From contig JBAMJR010000087.1 in assembly GCA_038501785.1 (NCBI GenBank), forward strand, positions 1,155,001 to 1,219,000: 64,000 nucleotides of DNA, written 5' to 3'. The position numbers and the translations under genes are program-made. Shown here piece after piece: positions 1 through 12,569 of the stretch (its first letter is position 1; each line of letters opens with the position of its first letter). Below the pieces are notes generated by a model. It had not been told where the DNA came from, ran no database searches, and was given only the letters and a program-made list of their open reading frames with translations. The DNA comes from Myoxocephalus aenaeus (Eukaryota; Chordata; Actinopteri; Perciformes; Cottidae).

Positions 1-51
1 GAATACAGTTTTTTTTCCTTTCACTATTTTCTTTTCTTTTTTATTATTATT

Positions 52-168
<117 letters not shown>

Positions 169-204
169 TGGTGTCGACGTAGCAGCAATTTACAGACAAA
201 AATA

Positions 205-278
205 AGATATAAAAAAACAACAGGGATGAAAGAGATATATATATATATATCTTTCATCCCTGTTGTTTTTTTATATCT
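205..278. repeat. Perfect 28-bp inverted repeat (hairpin) with AT-rich loop
   Basis: Bases 205-232 and 251-278 are exact reverse complements, separated by an 18-base AT-rich loop. A CCCCTCGGGGATTAATAAAG motif follows at 280-299, which resembles the 3' tail of fish LINEs. No gene is seen in 300-787 except a second LINE-like tail near 430-490 (GTGCTTTATAAATAAA). Confidence 0.8.
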
Positions 279-787
279 TCCCCTCGGGGATTAATAAAGT
301 ATATTCACCTTTTTACGTTTGTCTTAAACACCTGAAATGACCAGCTTTTCATCGGTTTTTATTTATTTTATTACTTGTTTTATTATATTTATTTTTATTT
401 TTAATGTGTTTTTACTGTGTTTTTTAAACTGTACAGCACTTTGTGACCTCCTTTGTCTGGGAAATGTGCTTTATAAATAAAATTATAATTATTATTATAT
501 ATTCATTCATTCATTATTCATTCATTTGCTGAGCGTTGGAGATGCACGAGTGTGACGCTCAGCGTTAGCGTTTAGCTTCTGCTAACCTGGATGAACTAAG
601 ATCCTGTCGGCAGGTGTAGTTTGGGAGAAAGAAAATAGTCCCTCTGCGTTCCACATCCCTCCGTATTTATTAAATAAGGTGGCGTTTTCTAGCCAGCATG
701 AAAAGAAACAAGACTTTTCTGTATTAATTGCTTGTAGCTTTGGGGTTTCGTAGCGTTTCCGCTCGTATAAAACCCGGAGCTGCGCAC

Positions 788-3700
788 CTTGTTGAAGTCG
801 CAGAACTTCCAGAAGAGGATCAGCAGCTCCTGGTGGAACTGGATCTTCTTGGCGGAGTGAGGCAGGTACGTCTGGACCAGAGGGTTGTTCATCAGCCGAG
901 CCAGACCTTTCAGGATGAAGCTCAAGTCCTGAGGAACAAAGCGCAGGGCAGCGTTAACACGCGACGGCACCGTCCTTCACCGCTAAAGGTCTCGCGTTAC
1001 GTCACCTCTTCTCTGTGGATGCGGGAGAGATAATTCACAAAGAGGTTTTCAGGTCCGGCTGGCTGGAAAAATAGACGAGAGAGAGAGGATTTAAAAAAAG
1101 AAAAGAAACGCTGAATAAGCGTTCAGTGACTTCACAGTAGACTCACCTCCGTCTCCTCGGCGGCGCTCGGGGCGTCCAGGGCCTGCAGGGCGGCGCTGAA
1201 GGCCGAGCCGCCCTCGTGCTCCAGGCTGACGATGAGGATCTGGACCGCCTGCTCCACCAGCAGCTCCCGGTAGTCGGAGAACAGCAGGTGGTTGTACGGC
1301 ACGCCGTAGCCGACGGGATCGTAGGCGCACACCACGTTGAGCAGGGAGGTGAACAGAGGCAGCGCATGTCTGGAGGGGCAGGTGTTTACCATGTGGTCAG
1401 GTGGGGGTCAATGCATTAACCCTTCTAGTAACATGCAAACAGTTAAAATGACCGTAACTCCTCAAATATTTACGCCATCGACCTGATTCTGAACGCTAAG
1501 AAGCGTAGCTTTACGTTGCCGTGCGGCACAGTGCGGTCCATTACGGTAATGGTATAAAAAAACATCGGCGAGCTTGTCTGTAGGGGAGGGGTGGAAGCAG
1601 TGGCGGGCCGTGGATTTTCTGCATATAGAAGCCTAAAACATGTAACATAGGTTCAATTTCTTTTCTGTAATCTCAAAAGCTTTGAGAAATATGATGAAAA
1701 TTCAAATACGTTTCTTTACTTTTTACACACTGTTTTAAGCCTTTATAACATATACCGTACTTTTCGGGTTACAAGCCGCTACTACCTTCGGTCAGTGTCC
1801 CCGTTAGCTCCCCGCTGTAGCCAGCTGGGGCTCCTGCTAGCGCTCCGTCACTTCCCTGCTAACTTCCGCTAGCTCCCTGAAAACCACCGAAGGTAGCGGG
1901 ACCAGGCTCGACACCGACTTGGGCAGGGGGGACGCGGGCAGTAGCAGCAGCAGCGCTAGCTAGCAGCAGCAGCGGGCAGTAGCAGCAGAAGCCCTAGCTA
2001 GCAGCGCTATCTAGCAGCGCTACTAGCTTGCTACAGCGGGGACACTGATCAGCCGTAGGAGCGGCTTGTAACCCGAAAAGTACGGTAATAATGAAAAAAT
2101 GTTTTGCCAAAATGATATTTTTTTGACATTTATTGATAAATAAGACAAAAAGGACCAGGCGAACATTACAGATCTAAAAGGGTTAGAGGGGGGAGGGGCC
2201 TAGATTTCCATTGCACATTATTTGTTTCTGATTTTTGTCGCCCTTTTTACATTTAATTTACTTTAACATTGTCCTCTCACTGTCCAGCCACCACAGCCCA
2301 TTGATTTTGCAGTTAATATTAACATTTACAGTTAATATTCGACCGACTGGTTGTAATCCTCCACCAACCAGTCAAGGTGCGGTTTACATCCATGTCGGTC
2401 AACAAAAATGTCATCACTTCATCATTTTATCCTGTTGGGACATTTGAGAGAACTTTGGTATAATTAGCATAATATCACTTTTAAGTTATGGCCCAAAAGA
2501 AAAAAACATTTTGTGAGATCACGGTGACCTTTGACCTCCAAAAATCTAATAATGTCATGCTCGAGTACAGGTGGGCTTTCATGCAAAATTTGAGAAATTT
2601 CCCTTCCAGGTGTTCCTGAGATATCTCGCTCACCTGATGAAACACAGACCTCTTTGTAGTAAAAGATGCAAATACAGTGAAGACGATATGAGGGACTCGT
2701 GTTACCGGTTCTCTGTGGAGCAGAAGAAGGACACCCAGGGGTTGAGGCTCCGCCTCTCAGAGGACGGAGGCAGGTACATGGCCTCCGACAGACAGGTGAG
2801 CAGCAGCTTCAGCAGCTCCGCCCTGAACGATCAGGAACACAGGACGTCACCGGAGAAGTTACTAGATACACACACAGCAGGGGGCTCCTCTGGTTGTATA
2901 GAAGTCTATGCTTCATGTGTTAAAGCTGCATTCTCTCAATGACCACCAGGGGGTGACTCCTCTGGTTGTATAGAAGTATATGCTTCATGTGTTAAAGCTG
3001 CATTCTCTCAATGACCACCAGGGGGCGACTCCTCTGGTTGTATAGAAGTCTATGCTTCATGTGTTAAAGCTGCATTCTCTCAATGACCACCAGGGGGTGA
3101 CTCCTCTGGTTGTATAGAAGTCTATGCTTCATGTGTTAAAGCTGTATTCTCTCAATGACCACCAGGGGGCGACTCCTCTGGTTGTATAGAAGTCTATGCT
3201 TCATGTGTTAAAGCTGCATTATCTCTCCTGACCACCAGGGGGTGACTCCTCTGGTTGTATAGAAGTATATGCTTCATGTGTTCAAGCTGCATTCTCTCTC
3301 CTGCCCACCAGGGGGTGACTCCTCTGGTTGTATAGAAGTATATGCTTCATTTGTTAAAGCTGCATTCTCTCTCCTGCCCACCAGGGGGTGACTCCTCTGG
3401 TTGTATAGAAGTATATGCTTCATTTGTTAAAGCTGCATTCTCTCTCCTGACCACCAGGGGGTGACTCCTCTGGTTGTATAGAAGTCTATGATTCATGTGT
3501 TAAAGCTGCATTCTCTCAATGACCACCAGGGGGTGACTCCTCTGGTTGTATAGAAGTCTATGCTTCATGTGTTAAAGCTGTATTCTCTCAATGACCACCA
3601 GGGGGCGACTCCTCTGGTTGTATAGAAGTCTATGCTTCATGTGTTAAAGCTGCATTATCTCTCCTGACCACCAGGGGGTGACTCCTCTGGTTGTATAGAA

Positions 3701-6700
3701 GTCTATGCTTCATGTGTTCAAGCTGCATTCTCTCTCCTGCCCACCAGGGGGTGACTCCTCTGGTTGTATAGAAGTACATGCTTCATTTGTTAAAGCTGCA
3801 TTCTCTCTCCTGACCACCAGGGGGCGACTCCTCTGGTTGTATAGAAGTCTATGCTTCATGTGTTAAAACTGCATTCTCTCTCCTGACCACCAGGGGGCGA
3901 CTCCTCTGGTTGTATAGAAGTATATATAAATGACTCTACTTCTCTTGATGTATTCCCTCAGTAAACATTCTAAACATGAGTTTATGTCTCAATCTCTAGT
4001 TTCAAGTCTTCTTCAATACAGCATGATGTTCATTTAGTAAATTATGGTCATTTACAGTCAAACAGACGCTTTAGGGGCGGGGCTACAAGGTGATTGACAG
4101 GTCGACACCAGAGTCAGCTCTCCACCTTCCAGTCTCACCTGTTGAGGTCGTGGACGTAGTTGAGAGGAGGCGACTGAGCGAAGCCGACCCCGGCCTCCCA
4201 GATGTACTCGCAGCTGTCGATGGATCGAATGTCCTCGGCCGAGTCCTGAGAAAGACATGTTGTCATGGCAACGTCTTTTCAGACGCGTTGATTTATTTAT
4301 TTATTACTATTGGCCCCCGATGCCGGACGTCCAGCGGAGGCCGTGTTCACACCTACTTCCTCCATGCGATTCAACAAGTGCTCTAAGCTGACAGCATCAG
4401 CTGGAACACCTCGGCAGCGATAAGCCGGGCGTCACGAACAGACGTGACGAGGTTCTTCATGAGAGAACCGACAGCCGAGGGCAGCGAGCCAACAGACGCT
4501 GGGTGTCGGCCATTATTCAAACCACTGAAGGATGTGGACGGATTATTGAACCCGTCGGGCCCCGGGGGCCACAGCCTGTTTGAAGTTACTGCGAACATTT
4601 TTCCCCCGAATAGACACGAAGAGACGCGGAATGAACAAAACGACACACATGACCACCAAAAAGAGTCCGAATACGACAACAAAGAGACGCAAAAACATCT
4701 CAGAGATGGAAAATGACCAACAAAAACACTTAAGAGACAAAGAAACATTCAAAAACTCTACAAAGAGACACAAAACAACCTAGAAAAGACACAACAAGAG
4801 ACATATTACGACAAAAAACACCCACGAATACAATAAAGAAAACCTCGGATACAAAACTACAATGCGATGGAAGACAAAAAAAAAAGAACAACCAAAAAAA
4901 TGAGACTCAAAATGTCCACAAAGAGACACAAAACAAAAAATCAAACTACAGAGAACGCGTCTTCCTAACATGCCAATGCTTGTTTTATTGTTTATTACCT
5001 ACATTATCTTTTCAAAGAGGGGTCTTACAGCTCTGGAGGTTGTGTAGGTCTTGAAGCATGCATCTGGAAAAACTCGGCCTAGCTCAAGGAGGCATTTTTG
5101 GGGAATCTTGCCTAAAATCATGCTCAGATAATGCTAGATGTTCATATTTATGATCAAAATATGGTATAAAAGTTTTTTTTTTGAAAATATACCGTACTTT
5201 TCGGGTTATAAGCCGCTACTACCTTCGGTCAGTGTCCCCCGTTAGCTCCCCGCTGTAGCCAGCTGGGGCTCCTGCTAGCGCTCCGTCACTTCCCCGCTAA
5301 CTTCCGCTAGCTCCCTGAAAACCACCGAAGGTAGCGGGACCAGGCTCGACACCCGACTTGGGCAGAGGGGACGCGGGCAGTAGCAGCAGCAGCGGCCGGT
5401 AGCAGCAGAAGCGCTAGCTAGCAGCGCTACTAGCAGCGCTAGCTAGCAGCGCTACTAGCTTGCTACAGCGGGGACACTGATCAGCCGTAGGAGCGGCTTG
5501 TAACCCGAAAAGTACGGTAAATTTATTCCCAAGAAAATTCTGAAAGAAATGTATATGAATTCATATAAAATAACAGAAGTACTAGAACTCCTTTGGGGTT
5601 GATACGACTCCTTCACCAGACCTCACCCTCTCCCACCCTAGAGGGGGACTTGAGGTGTTGCTCCCAGGGGCCCATGGGCTCCTATCTGTCCTCTGGTGAC
5701 GCATGTGAGCTGACCTTCACTGACCTTCACGGACCCTGGGAAGTGAAAGCTCAAAGATGTTTCCATGTTCTTGCATGCTTCAGAGGCCGCTGGCCATTTT
5801 CCAGCTGAGGAGGGAGGAGGGGGTGAGGAGGTGGAGCAGGGTTGGGCAATTACTTTTCCCAAGGGGCCGCATGAGACATTTGGACCGCTGTGGAGGGCCG
5901 AACCAATAGTCTGAACTTAATTCAATTAACTCAATATTAATGTTATTACTTTATTAAAAAACTGTAAATGATATGGTTTTGAGCTGCTACTGGTAAGCAT
6001 ACATGTTACAATAAGGCTATGAAAATATATAAAAAATGTAATTGAATTTTTTAAGATTTTTTTTAAACCTTACCTTAAATATGTATGTTAAAGACCAGCA
6101 ATGTATTAACTTTAAACAACAGCAATAAGTGCTTTTGATGTTTTCCAGTTCAGTTGTTCTTACTCCAGTCTGTGTTGCTTGAACAAGAGCATGAAGTCTG
6201 GTGAATGAGGTGGAGATGTGACAGCTGACAGGTATCAGAGAGAGGATCTGATCTGTTGACCTTCATCACTAGAATGTTTGTTCTCATGTCGGTAGATCCA
6301 CATGTGAGGAAAGTTCTCCTCTTTGAGAGAAGAGTAAAGATCCAGAAGTGATCCTGACTTAAGGTGCTCTGCCATCGTGGATCAGACCGCAGGTCAGGTC
6401 CGCGATGGCAGTGCACGATTAATGTTCAGTCTGGAGGCGGAGCCTGCAGCGAGGCTCCTCGGGAGGCGGGGCTCTCGCTGAGGACAGAAACTGCAGAACA
6501 ATACGCTTTCAACGCTGCCCGTCGTGAGGCGGCGTGCGCACACATAAATAAATCGCCTTCAAAGTAAAAGCAGTGCATTGCATTCATGGCGTGCATCTTA
6601 TTTATTTATTTTTCATTTTTGATTGACCTCACGCGGGCCGGACTGGGAGGTAGAGGGTAGTAGGGAGGAGGAGGGAGGAGTGAAGAGGGAGTGAGTAGGT

Positions 6701-9019
6701 AGGAGCTAGGAGTGAGGAGCTAGGAGTGAGGAGGGAGGAGGAGTGGTCTGATCCCTTGAGGGGTTCCTGCCCTCGTCACCTCCCTTGCAGCTCTGGATGT
6801 TTGCTCAACGCCACCGAGACGCGTCCACCCTGTCGTCATCAGCCCAGTTAACAAACATGGCCGCTCCCCCTCCCTCCCTCCCACGGGGAGTCACTCATTA
6901 ACTGCAGCTACCGCCTGAGCAGCTCGTGTGAAGGAGATAACAGGCTCTAAGTGGCACCGGCCGCCCGAGGGAATAAACAGCAGGGCCTTCTATGTTATTG
7001 ACTCTGTTGCTTAAGGGCTCAAACTAAGTAAACACAGGGCTGGAGAGTTTTTCTTCTTCTATGGACCGGCTTAAAACGTGTGTTGTGGTTAGCCTAGCTT
7101 AGCATACAGACTGGAGGCCGGTGGGAACAGCTAGCCTCGTATCATTTACAGATTACAGGAGGTGATGTGGGAGTTTTAGAAGCTTTTGGAAAACATATAA
7201 AGTGACGTTTACTCACCGCGCCGCTCTTCTTGTGGCTCTGAGCCGTGAAGTCTGGACAGAAGAGCAGGTCGGCGATGGCCAGCAGCAAGGACTCAGCCAG
7301 CGGCCGAGCTTCATCTTCATCGGCGTCTTCGTCCAAACGCTGGAGGAAAAACATGAAGGACAAGTTCAAATCAAAAGGGTCACGGACAAATGAACACCAC
7401 TTTAACCACTTTTGTGCAGATTAAAAAGGTGGCTTTAGATGCTTTTTAATACACAGGCTAACCGTTTCCCTCCGCTTCCAGCCTTTGTGCTAAGCTAAGC
7501 TAAGCGGCTGCAGCTACATATGTACAGACATTAAAATGGTTTCGATCATCTCACTCACACCTGTTTGTGCAGATTAAAAAAGGTGGCTTTAGATGCGTTT
7601 TAGTCGACAGGCTAACCGTTTCCCTCCGCTTCCAGTCTTTGTGCTAAGCTAAGCTAACTAGCTGCAGCTACAACACATTAAATGGTATCGATCATCTCAT
7701 CTAACTCACAGCCAGAAACTATTTCTTTAAAAACACAATGTGTTTAAATATAAAAAGCACCACAATCAGTTGCGCCTTTGCCGGATTTTATTCGATATTA
7801 CAGATGTTTCCGTTATTGTGTCCACACCCTGAGTGCATCGGCCATAAAGAGAAGTTCAGTTTAAGTCTTTTCCCCCAGAAACACGGACTGAATTAACCAC
7901 AAACAACACACGAGTCTGTTCCATCTGCTGCAGCTCTCCAGTCCACTTTCACTACGGGACATTCAATCCCTCTTTAATTCAACCGCTGGCCAGGAGGAGG
8001 AGGAGGAGGAGGAAGAGGAGGAAGAGGAGGGGTACAATATGGGCAGTGTGTGGACCGTGGGTCTCAACGCCGACCAGGTAACCAGAGAGGGAGAAGAGGT
8101 GGGGAGGTTTTGGACAGTGACCTCGCTCTCCTCTTACAGCTTCTGCTCTGAGAATCTCTTCTATTCGCTGGAGGATTATCATCTGATCTCAAAAGGGCCG
8201 TAAAGGTCCTCTGGAGAGGCTGAAGGCAGATTAAACCCTGCAACTCGTCTGCAGGCGTCTGCCGTCACACATCTCATACTACTAAAAAAAACAAAGATGC
8301 AAAACCTGCTTATTTTTCCTTCACTAAAAGCTGCTGAGATTTCTGCATAATTAATACTCAAAAGGTGACCGGTGGACTACATCTACATGTTTACATCCAG
8401 CGTTACTGGAGGTCGAGTTTGACCGGGTTTGACCTTGAGATCGTCCGAGTTTGACCTTGAGATCGACCGGGTTTGACCTTGAGATCGTCCGAGTTTGTTC
8501 CCTCGCGCTCGACAACATTCTGCCATTCGTGGCTGAAATAACTTCAGCCGTTCACGACGTCACCTTGAGACGCTCCGTGAAGGTCAACGAGCTGCGTTCA
8601 CAAAAATGAACGGTTCCCGAAATAACCATCCTAAGTATCTCAACTGATACGTCAGACATTCGTGGTCCCCAGAGGACGAATCCCTCCTGGCTGCTCCTCT
8701 GGCGCCACCAGCAGGCCAAATGTCGAATTCGTCCGATACTTTTTGGTTTCTGACCAATAACTCCTCCCATCATCCTCAGCTTTCAGACGTTAGCATGTTA
8801 GCATGTTAGCATGGTCACTGTGAGCGGTTGGAGTAAAAATGTGTCGTCGTTTCTGCGATTTTGGTTTAAAATGTTTCCTTTGCTTTTGCCTAAAGACACG
8901 TCGGTGATGTCACCATTTAGTTTTCACATTAAACTGAAAATAGCTCATTAAAAAAAAAATGACTTCCTGTTAACTGGAGAGTTCAAACAGTAATTTAGTT
9001 AATGAGACTGGAGAAGGAA

Positions 9020-9071
<52 letters not shown>

Positions 9072-12000
9072 GAACTATTGCTTCCTCAACGCATTCCTTT
9101 CTTATTATTATTAATCTTCGCTGTGGAATAAGTAACCGGAGTGACCGGCGTCTCCGGCCCCGAGGCCGATCTGGGGTCAGAGGTCGTACCCCGGACCGGC
9201 CGGCCCCCGGCACCGTGGACCAGAAGAAGCCTCTCCAGTCGGCGTCCTCGAAGATGTAGGGCAGGATGCGCGTGAGCAGCCGCGCGCAGTTCAGGACCGT
9301 CTGCCGCTCCTTCTCAGACGGGCAGCCGGAGTCGGCGCCCTGAACCAGGCGCTCCACGGCCTGAGGGAGGAGCGGACCGTGAGTGGTGCGTTCAGGCTCA
9401 TCACGTTAATGTCCCGCAGCACCGACAGAAATACAAAATGTAAACTTCATTCCATTCTAACTCTTTAAAGACGGCCGATTACGTTCTTCTGAGGAAATCC
9501 AGCCTCAGAGGAAAATGTAGAACCTCCTGTCTCTGGTTATAATAATCATTTAAATCCCTTAATACAATATTTTGAATAATGTTTAATAATGTTTTATATA
9601 TTTGTTATAATAATATTTATAATTGTCATAAAAATTGTAAGAATATTTTTTTCAATAATCGTTAATCCTTTAATAAAATAAAATACAAAAAACTTGTTCT
9701 TGACTTCTCCACAACAAACTGATAAAATAAAAACAAAGAATACAAATAATAAATTCACAGTGAAACAGCCCTATTTTTTACAGAATCAAAGAAATAATAA
9801 CAACATCAAAATCAATTCACTGGAATTTACATAGCAACAAAGGTCTTTACATTGAAATAAACAAATAAATAAATAATCAGTTATAAATACGAGTAAAGAC
9901 ATTTGTATCTTCGGTCTTATTTTAAACGAATGCTTGCTTTTCTCAAATGACCTTTGACCTTTCCAACCGCTACGAGGTGCAACGTTCAAAGTGTGGGAAC
10001 AACAAACAGCAGCATTCCTTCTGCCGCCGGCCGTCTCCAGGACGCGTTACCTTGTAGCAGAGGGTTGCCAGGTTGGACGGAGGCCATAGGTTACCTTGTA
10101 GCAGAGGGTTGCCAGGTTGGACGGAGGCCATAGGTTACCTTGTAGCAGAGGGTTGCCAGGTTGGACGGAGGCCATGCGTTACCTTGTAGCAGAGGGTTGC
10201 CAGGTTGGACGGAGGCCATGCGTTACCTTGTAGCAGAGGGTTGCCAGGTTGGACAGAGGCCATAAGTTACCTTGTAGCAGAGGGTTGCCAGGTTGGACGG
10301 AGGCCATGCGTTACCTTGTAGCAGAGGGTTGCCAGGTTGGACGGAGGCCATGCGTTACCTTGTAGCAGAGGGTTGCCAGGTTGGACGGAGACTCCTCCCT
10401 CACGGCGCGGATCTCGGCCGCCGGCACCAGAGCGAAGACGTCCTGCACGGTGGTGGAGGCGTCGGCCCAGAACTGATCCCAGAAGGCATCGTCTGAGGCT
10501 TCTACGGGCTGCAGGAGGGGACACACGGTACGGCTGTGTAAATATTTATGACACAAAATGACTACAGTATAAAGAAACAGAGATTCGTAACAACAAGAAA
10601 GACACACACAAAAAACACCTATATAGAGACACAAGATGACCACAAATGAGAAAGAGATGCATAACAACAAGAGATATAACATTGCTACAAAGAGACACAA
10701 AACAACAACAAAGAGACAAAAAACAACCACAAAGAGACACAAAACAACCACAAAGAGACAAAAAACTACCACAAAGAGACAAAAAACAACCACAAAGAGA
10801 AACAAAACAACCACAAAGAGACACAAAACAACCACAAAGAGACACAAAACAACCACAAAGAGACACAAAACAACCACAAAGACAGACAAAACAACCACAA
10901 AGACAAACAAAACAACCACAAAGACAAACAAAACAACCACAAAGAGACACAAAACAACTACAAAGAGACAAAAAACTACCACAAAGAGACAAAAAACAAC
11001 CACAAAGAGACACAAAACAACCACAAAGACAAACAAAACAACCACAAAGAGACACAAAACAACAACAAAGAGACACAAAACAACAACAAAGAGACAAAAA
11101 ACAACCACAAAGAGACACAAAACAACCACAAAGAGACAAAAAACTACCACAAAGAGACAAAAAACAACCACAAAGAGAAACAAAACAACCACAAAGAGAC
11201 ACAAAACAACCACAAAGAGACACAAAACAACCACAAAGAGACACAAAACAACCACAAAGACAGACAAAACAACCACAAAGACAAACAAAACAACCACAAA
11301 GACAAACAAAACAACCACAAAGAGACACAAAACAACTACAAAGAGACAAAAAACTACCACAAAGAGACAAAAAACAACCACAAAGAGACACAAAACAACC
11401 ACAAAGACAAACAAAACAACCACAAAGAGACACAAAACAACAACAAAGAGACACAAAACAACAACAAAGAGACAAAAAACTACCATAAAGAGACACAAAA
11501 CAACAACAAAGAGACAAAAAACAACCATAAAGAGACACAAAACAACTACAAAGAGACACAAAACAACCATAAAGAGACACAAAGTGTCTACAAAGAATGG
11601 TTAAAAAACTACAAAGATGGGAGATCCAGTGAATTCATCCGTGTTTTCTAACATACTTCAGATTTAGAGGTTGAACTGAACCGTCTGTGTGTTTTGATCC
11701 AAAAAAAGAACGTGATATTACTTTATTAATGATGAGGTCACGACTCTCTTACCTGGATATCGACTCAGGAACTGTGTTTATGTTTCTTTATACTTTTGCT
11801 CAACTACATTTAGGGAACACATGTACATGTATGTGACAGCAGTAGTTACTGTTTACTCTTCCAATCAGATATTACAATCTGCCATAGTTAAGGACACTAA
11901 ACACTTTCAGGCCGCAGCTAATGATACTTTTTAATTAACTGCCAGTTATTGTTCTTGATTCATTTGTTAATTGTCATCTTAAAAGGTCTGTAAATAGTGG

Positions 12001-12569
12001 GAAATGCCCAAAACGACATCTTTAAATGTCTTGTTTTGTCCCAAAAATCTAAATATATTCATGTTTACCAGCACATAACAATGAATACATGATCATAATC
12101 AGAGTATTGAGGCAGGCTGCAGTGGCTCCATGGTTAGTTCCACCTTAAATGCACCTGCCAGGTAAACACACAGGAAACTAATGACATGTTTAAATTCACG
12201 TGTCACATGTTCAGGATGTTTTTACAAATTAAACATGAATATGAAGAAGTTTCCAGCCTCTTAAACAGCACACATATCGAGAGAAACATCAATATTTCAG
12301 TAGACATAATTGTATATTGGTTAAAAACATTCATTTATAATCCCACTGCGCTGTTTCGCTGGTTCTCCTCTCCACTTGGTGTCACATTTGGAGCAGTTCA
12401 GGCCACCATCTGGCGCTGCAACTTCATCTCTATCTCAACTTCAACCCGCAGACGCTCGGCGCGCGTGCCCGTGTGTGTTGCTCAGAGTCTCGTGAACACC
12501 GACCTGCGTCTTGGTGGTGAGCTGGATCACCGCCTTCCTGAAGTGCAGCTTGGTGTCTGCGTTCCCCAT
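788..12569 (-). CDS. hid1: HID1 domain-containing protein, N-terminal half (coding exons 1-9)
   Basis: Nine exons, each with GT-AG junctions and matching phase: 12504-12569, 10359-10508, 9190-9360, 7217-7339, 4139-4245, 2706-2822, 1147-1369, 1006-1062 and 788-928. They join into 385 codons that align collinearly with vertebrate HID1, including DDAFWDQFWAD, ADLLFCPDF, DSCEYIWEAGVGFA, GYGVPYNHLLFSDYR and KKIQFHQELL. The protein starts MGNADTK; the exposed Gly2 fits the N-myristoylation known for HID1. HID1 is a peripheral Golgi/trans-Golgi protein required for dense-core granule biogenesis and immature granule fusion. The family is about 790 residues, so the C-terminal half lies left of the window. 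No frameshift or stop was found. All intron expansion here is transposon or satellite. The start sits in a GC-rich stretch (12430-12680), likely the promoter/5' UTR. Confidence 0.95.
1755..2085. mobile_element. MITE with CCGTACTTTTCGGGTT terminal inverted repeats, copy 1
   Basis: The ends are inverted copies (about 25 bp, CCGTACTTTTCGGGTTACAA and its complement) flanked on both sides by TA (1753-1754 and 2086-2087), the target duplication of Tc1/mariner-type elements. The interior is GC-rich with CAG and GCTAGC repeats and has no coding capacity. It lies in hid1 intron 6 (1370-2705). A near-identical copy is at 5192-5517. Confidence 0.85.
2880..3925. repeat. About 72-bp minisatellite, about 15 copies, within hid1 intron 5
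   Basis: The phrase CTCCTCTGGTTGTATAGAAG recurs every 71-73 bp from 2885 to 3901, each copy followed by a CATGTGTTAAAGCTGCATTC-like stretch and CCACCAGGGGG. The flank to 4110 (GGGGCGGGGCTACAAGGTGA) belongs to the same dispersed element and ends about 30 bp before hid1 exon 5. An inverted relative lies at 35405-35880. Confidence 0.95.
4600..4970. repeat. Degenerate array of the 21-bp ACAAAGAGACACAAAACAAC satellite
   Basis: Diverged short units (AAAGAGACACAAAACAAC, AACAAGAGACA) related to the array at 10680-11600. It lies in hid1 intron 4 between exon 5 and the second MITE copy. Confidence 0.65.
5192..5517. mobile_element. MITE with CCGTACTTTTCGGGTT terminal inverted repeats, copy 2
   Basis: Same orientation and nearly the same sequence as 1755-2085, flanked by TA at 5190-5191 and 5518-5519. 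The copies differ mainly in the number of internal AGCAGC and GCTAGCTAGC units. It lies in hid1 intron 4. Confidence 0.85.
5837..6650. mobile_element. Probable hAT-type non-autonomous element or fragment
   Basis: Begins CAGGGTTGGGCAATTAC followed by GGGGCCGCATGAGAC, the style of hAT/Charlie ends in fish. A GCGGGCCGG motif near 6638 may be its far side. No matching terminal repeat or 8-bp target duplication could be fixed, so the right boundary is uncertain. Confidence 0.4.
7400..7715. repeat. Two diverged tandem copies of a ~145-bp unit
   Basis: The segments starting near 7411 and 7563 share TGTGCAGATTAAAAAGGTGG, GGCTAACCGTTTCCCTCCGC and GTGCTAAGCTAAGCTAA in the same order. Similar GCTAAGCTAA segments at 7090-7140 and 45000-45200 mark a dispersed fish repeat. 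It lies in hid1 intron 3. The rest of 7716-9189 shows a GGA-rich run (7988-8031), repeated TTTGACCTTGAGATCG units (8415-8490) and no gene. Confidence 0.75.
9021..9069. repeat. (CA)n microsatellite
   Basis: An uninterrupted CA run of about 50 bp, just downstream (on the minus strand) of hid1 exon 3. Confidence 0.95.
9600..9910. repeat. Dispersed AT-rich repeat, copy 1
   Basis: Shares the order of motifs and an exact TTTTTTACAGAATCAAAGAA block, then TAATCAG.TATAAATAC and GAGTAAAGACA, with 12850-13165. Probably an untranslated part of an interspersed element; the family was not identified. No coding sequence is visible. Confidence 0.6.
10051..10402 (-). repeat. 44-bp minisatellite made of the 3' end of hid1 exon 2 plus its splice donor
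   Basis: Eight units start at 10051, 10095, 10139, 10183, 10227, 10271, 10315 and 10359. The last, 10359 onward, is the real 3' end of hid1 exon 2 (codons for SNLATLCYK). Each unit carries about 30 nt of exon copy ending TACAAG followed by a GTAAC donor and 14 nt of intron. The seven extra copies lie immediately downstream in intron 2, so the transcript presents eight equivalent donors in series. Confidence 0.95.
10680..11600. repeat. 21-bp satellite array with 378-bp higher-order repeat
   Basis: Monomers of ACAAAGAGACACAAAACAAC type repeat about 43 times. Variants (GACAGACAAAACAACC, ACAAAAAACTACC) recur in the same order 378 bp apart: 10766-10957 matches 11144-11335, which equals 18 monomers. 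Because 21 is divisible by three, frames stay open on both strands for hundreds of codons; these are not genes. It lies in hid1 intron 1. Confidence 0.95.

Noticed and set aside
2571..2942. 123-codon plus-strand open frame
   Set aside because: Shadow of hid1 exon 6 on the minus strand (2706-2822) plus repeat.
10311..11604. Open frames of 280-423 codons with Val/Leu/Cys or Lys/Thr/Gln repeats
   Set aside because: They run through the 21-bp satellite; the unit is divisible by three, so all frames stay open. One merely joins hid1 exon 2 at its end.
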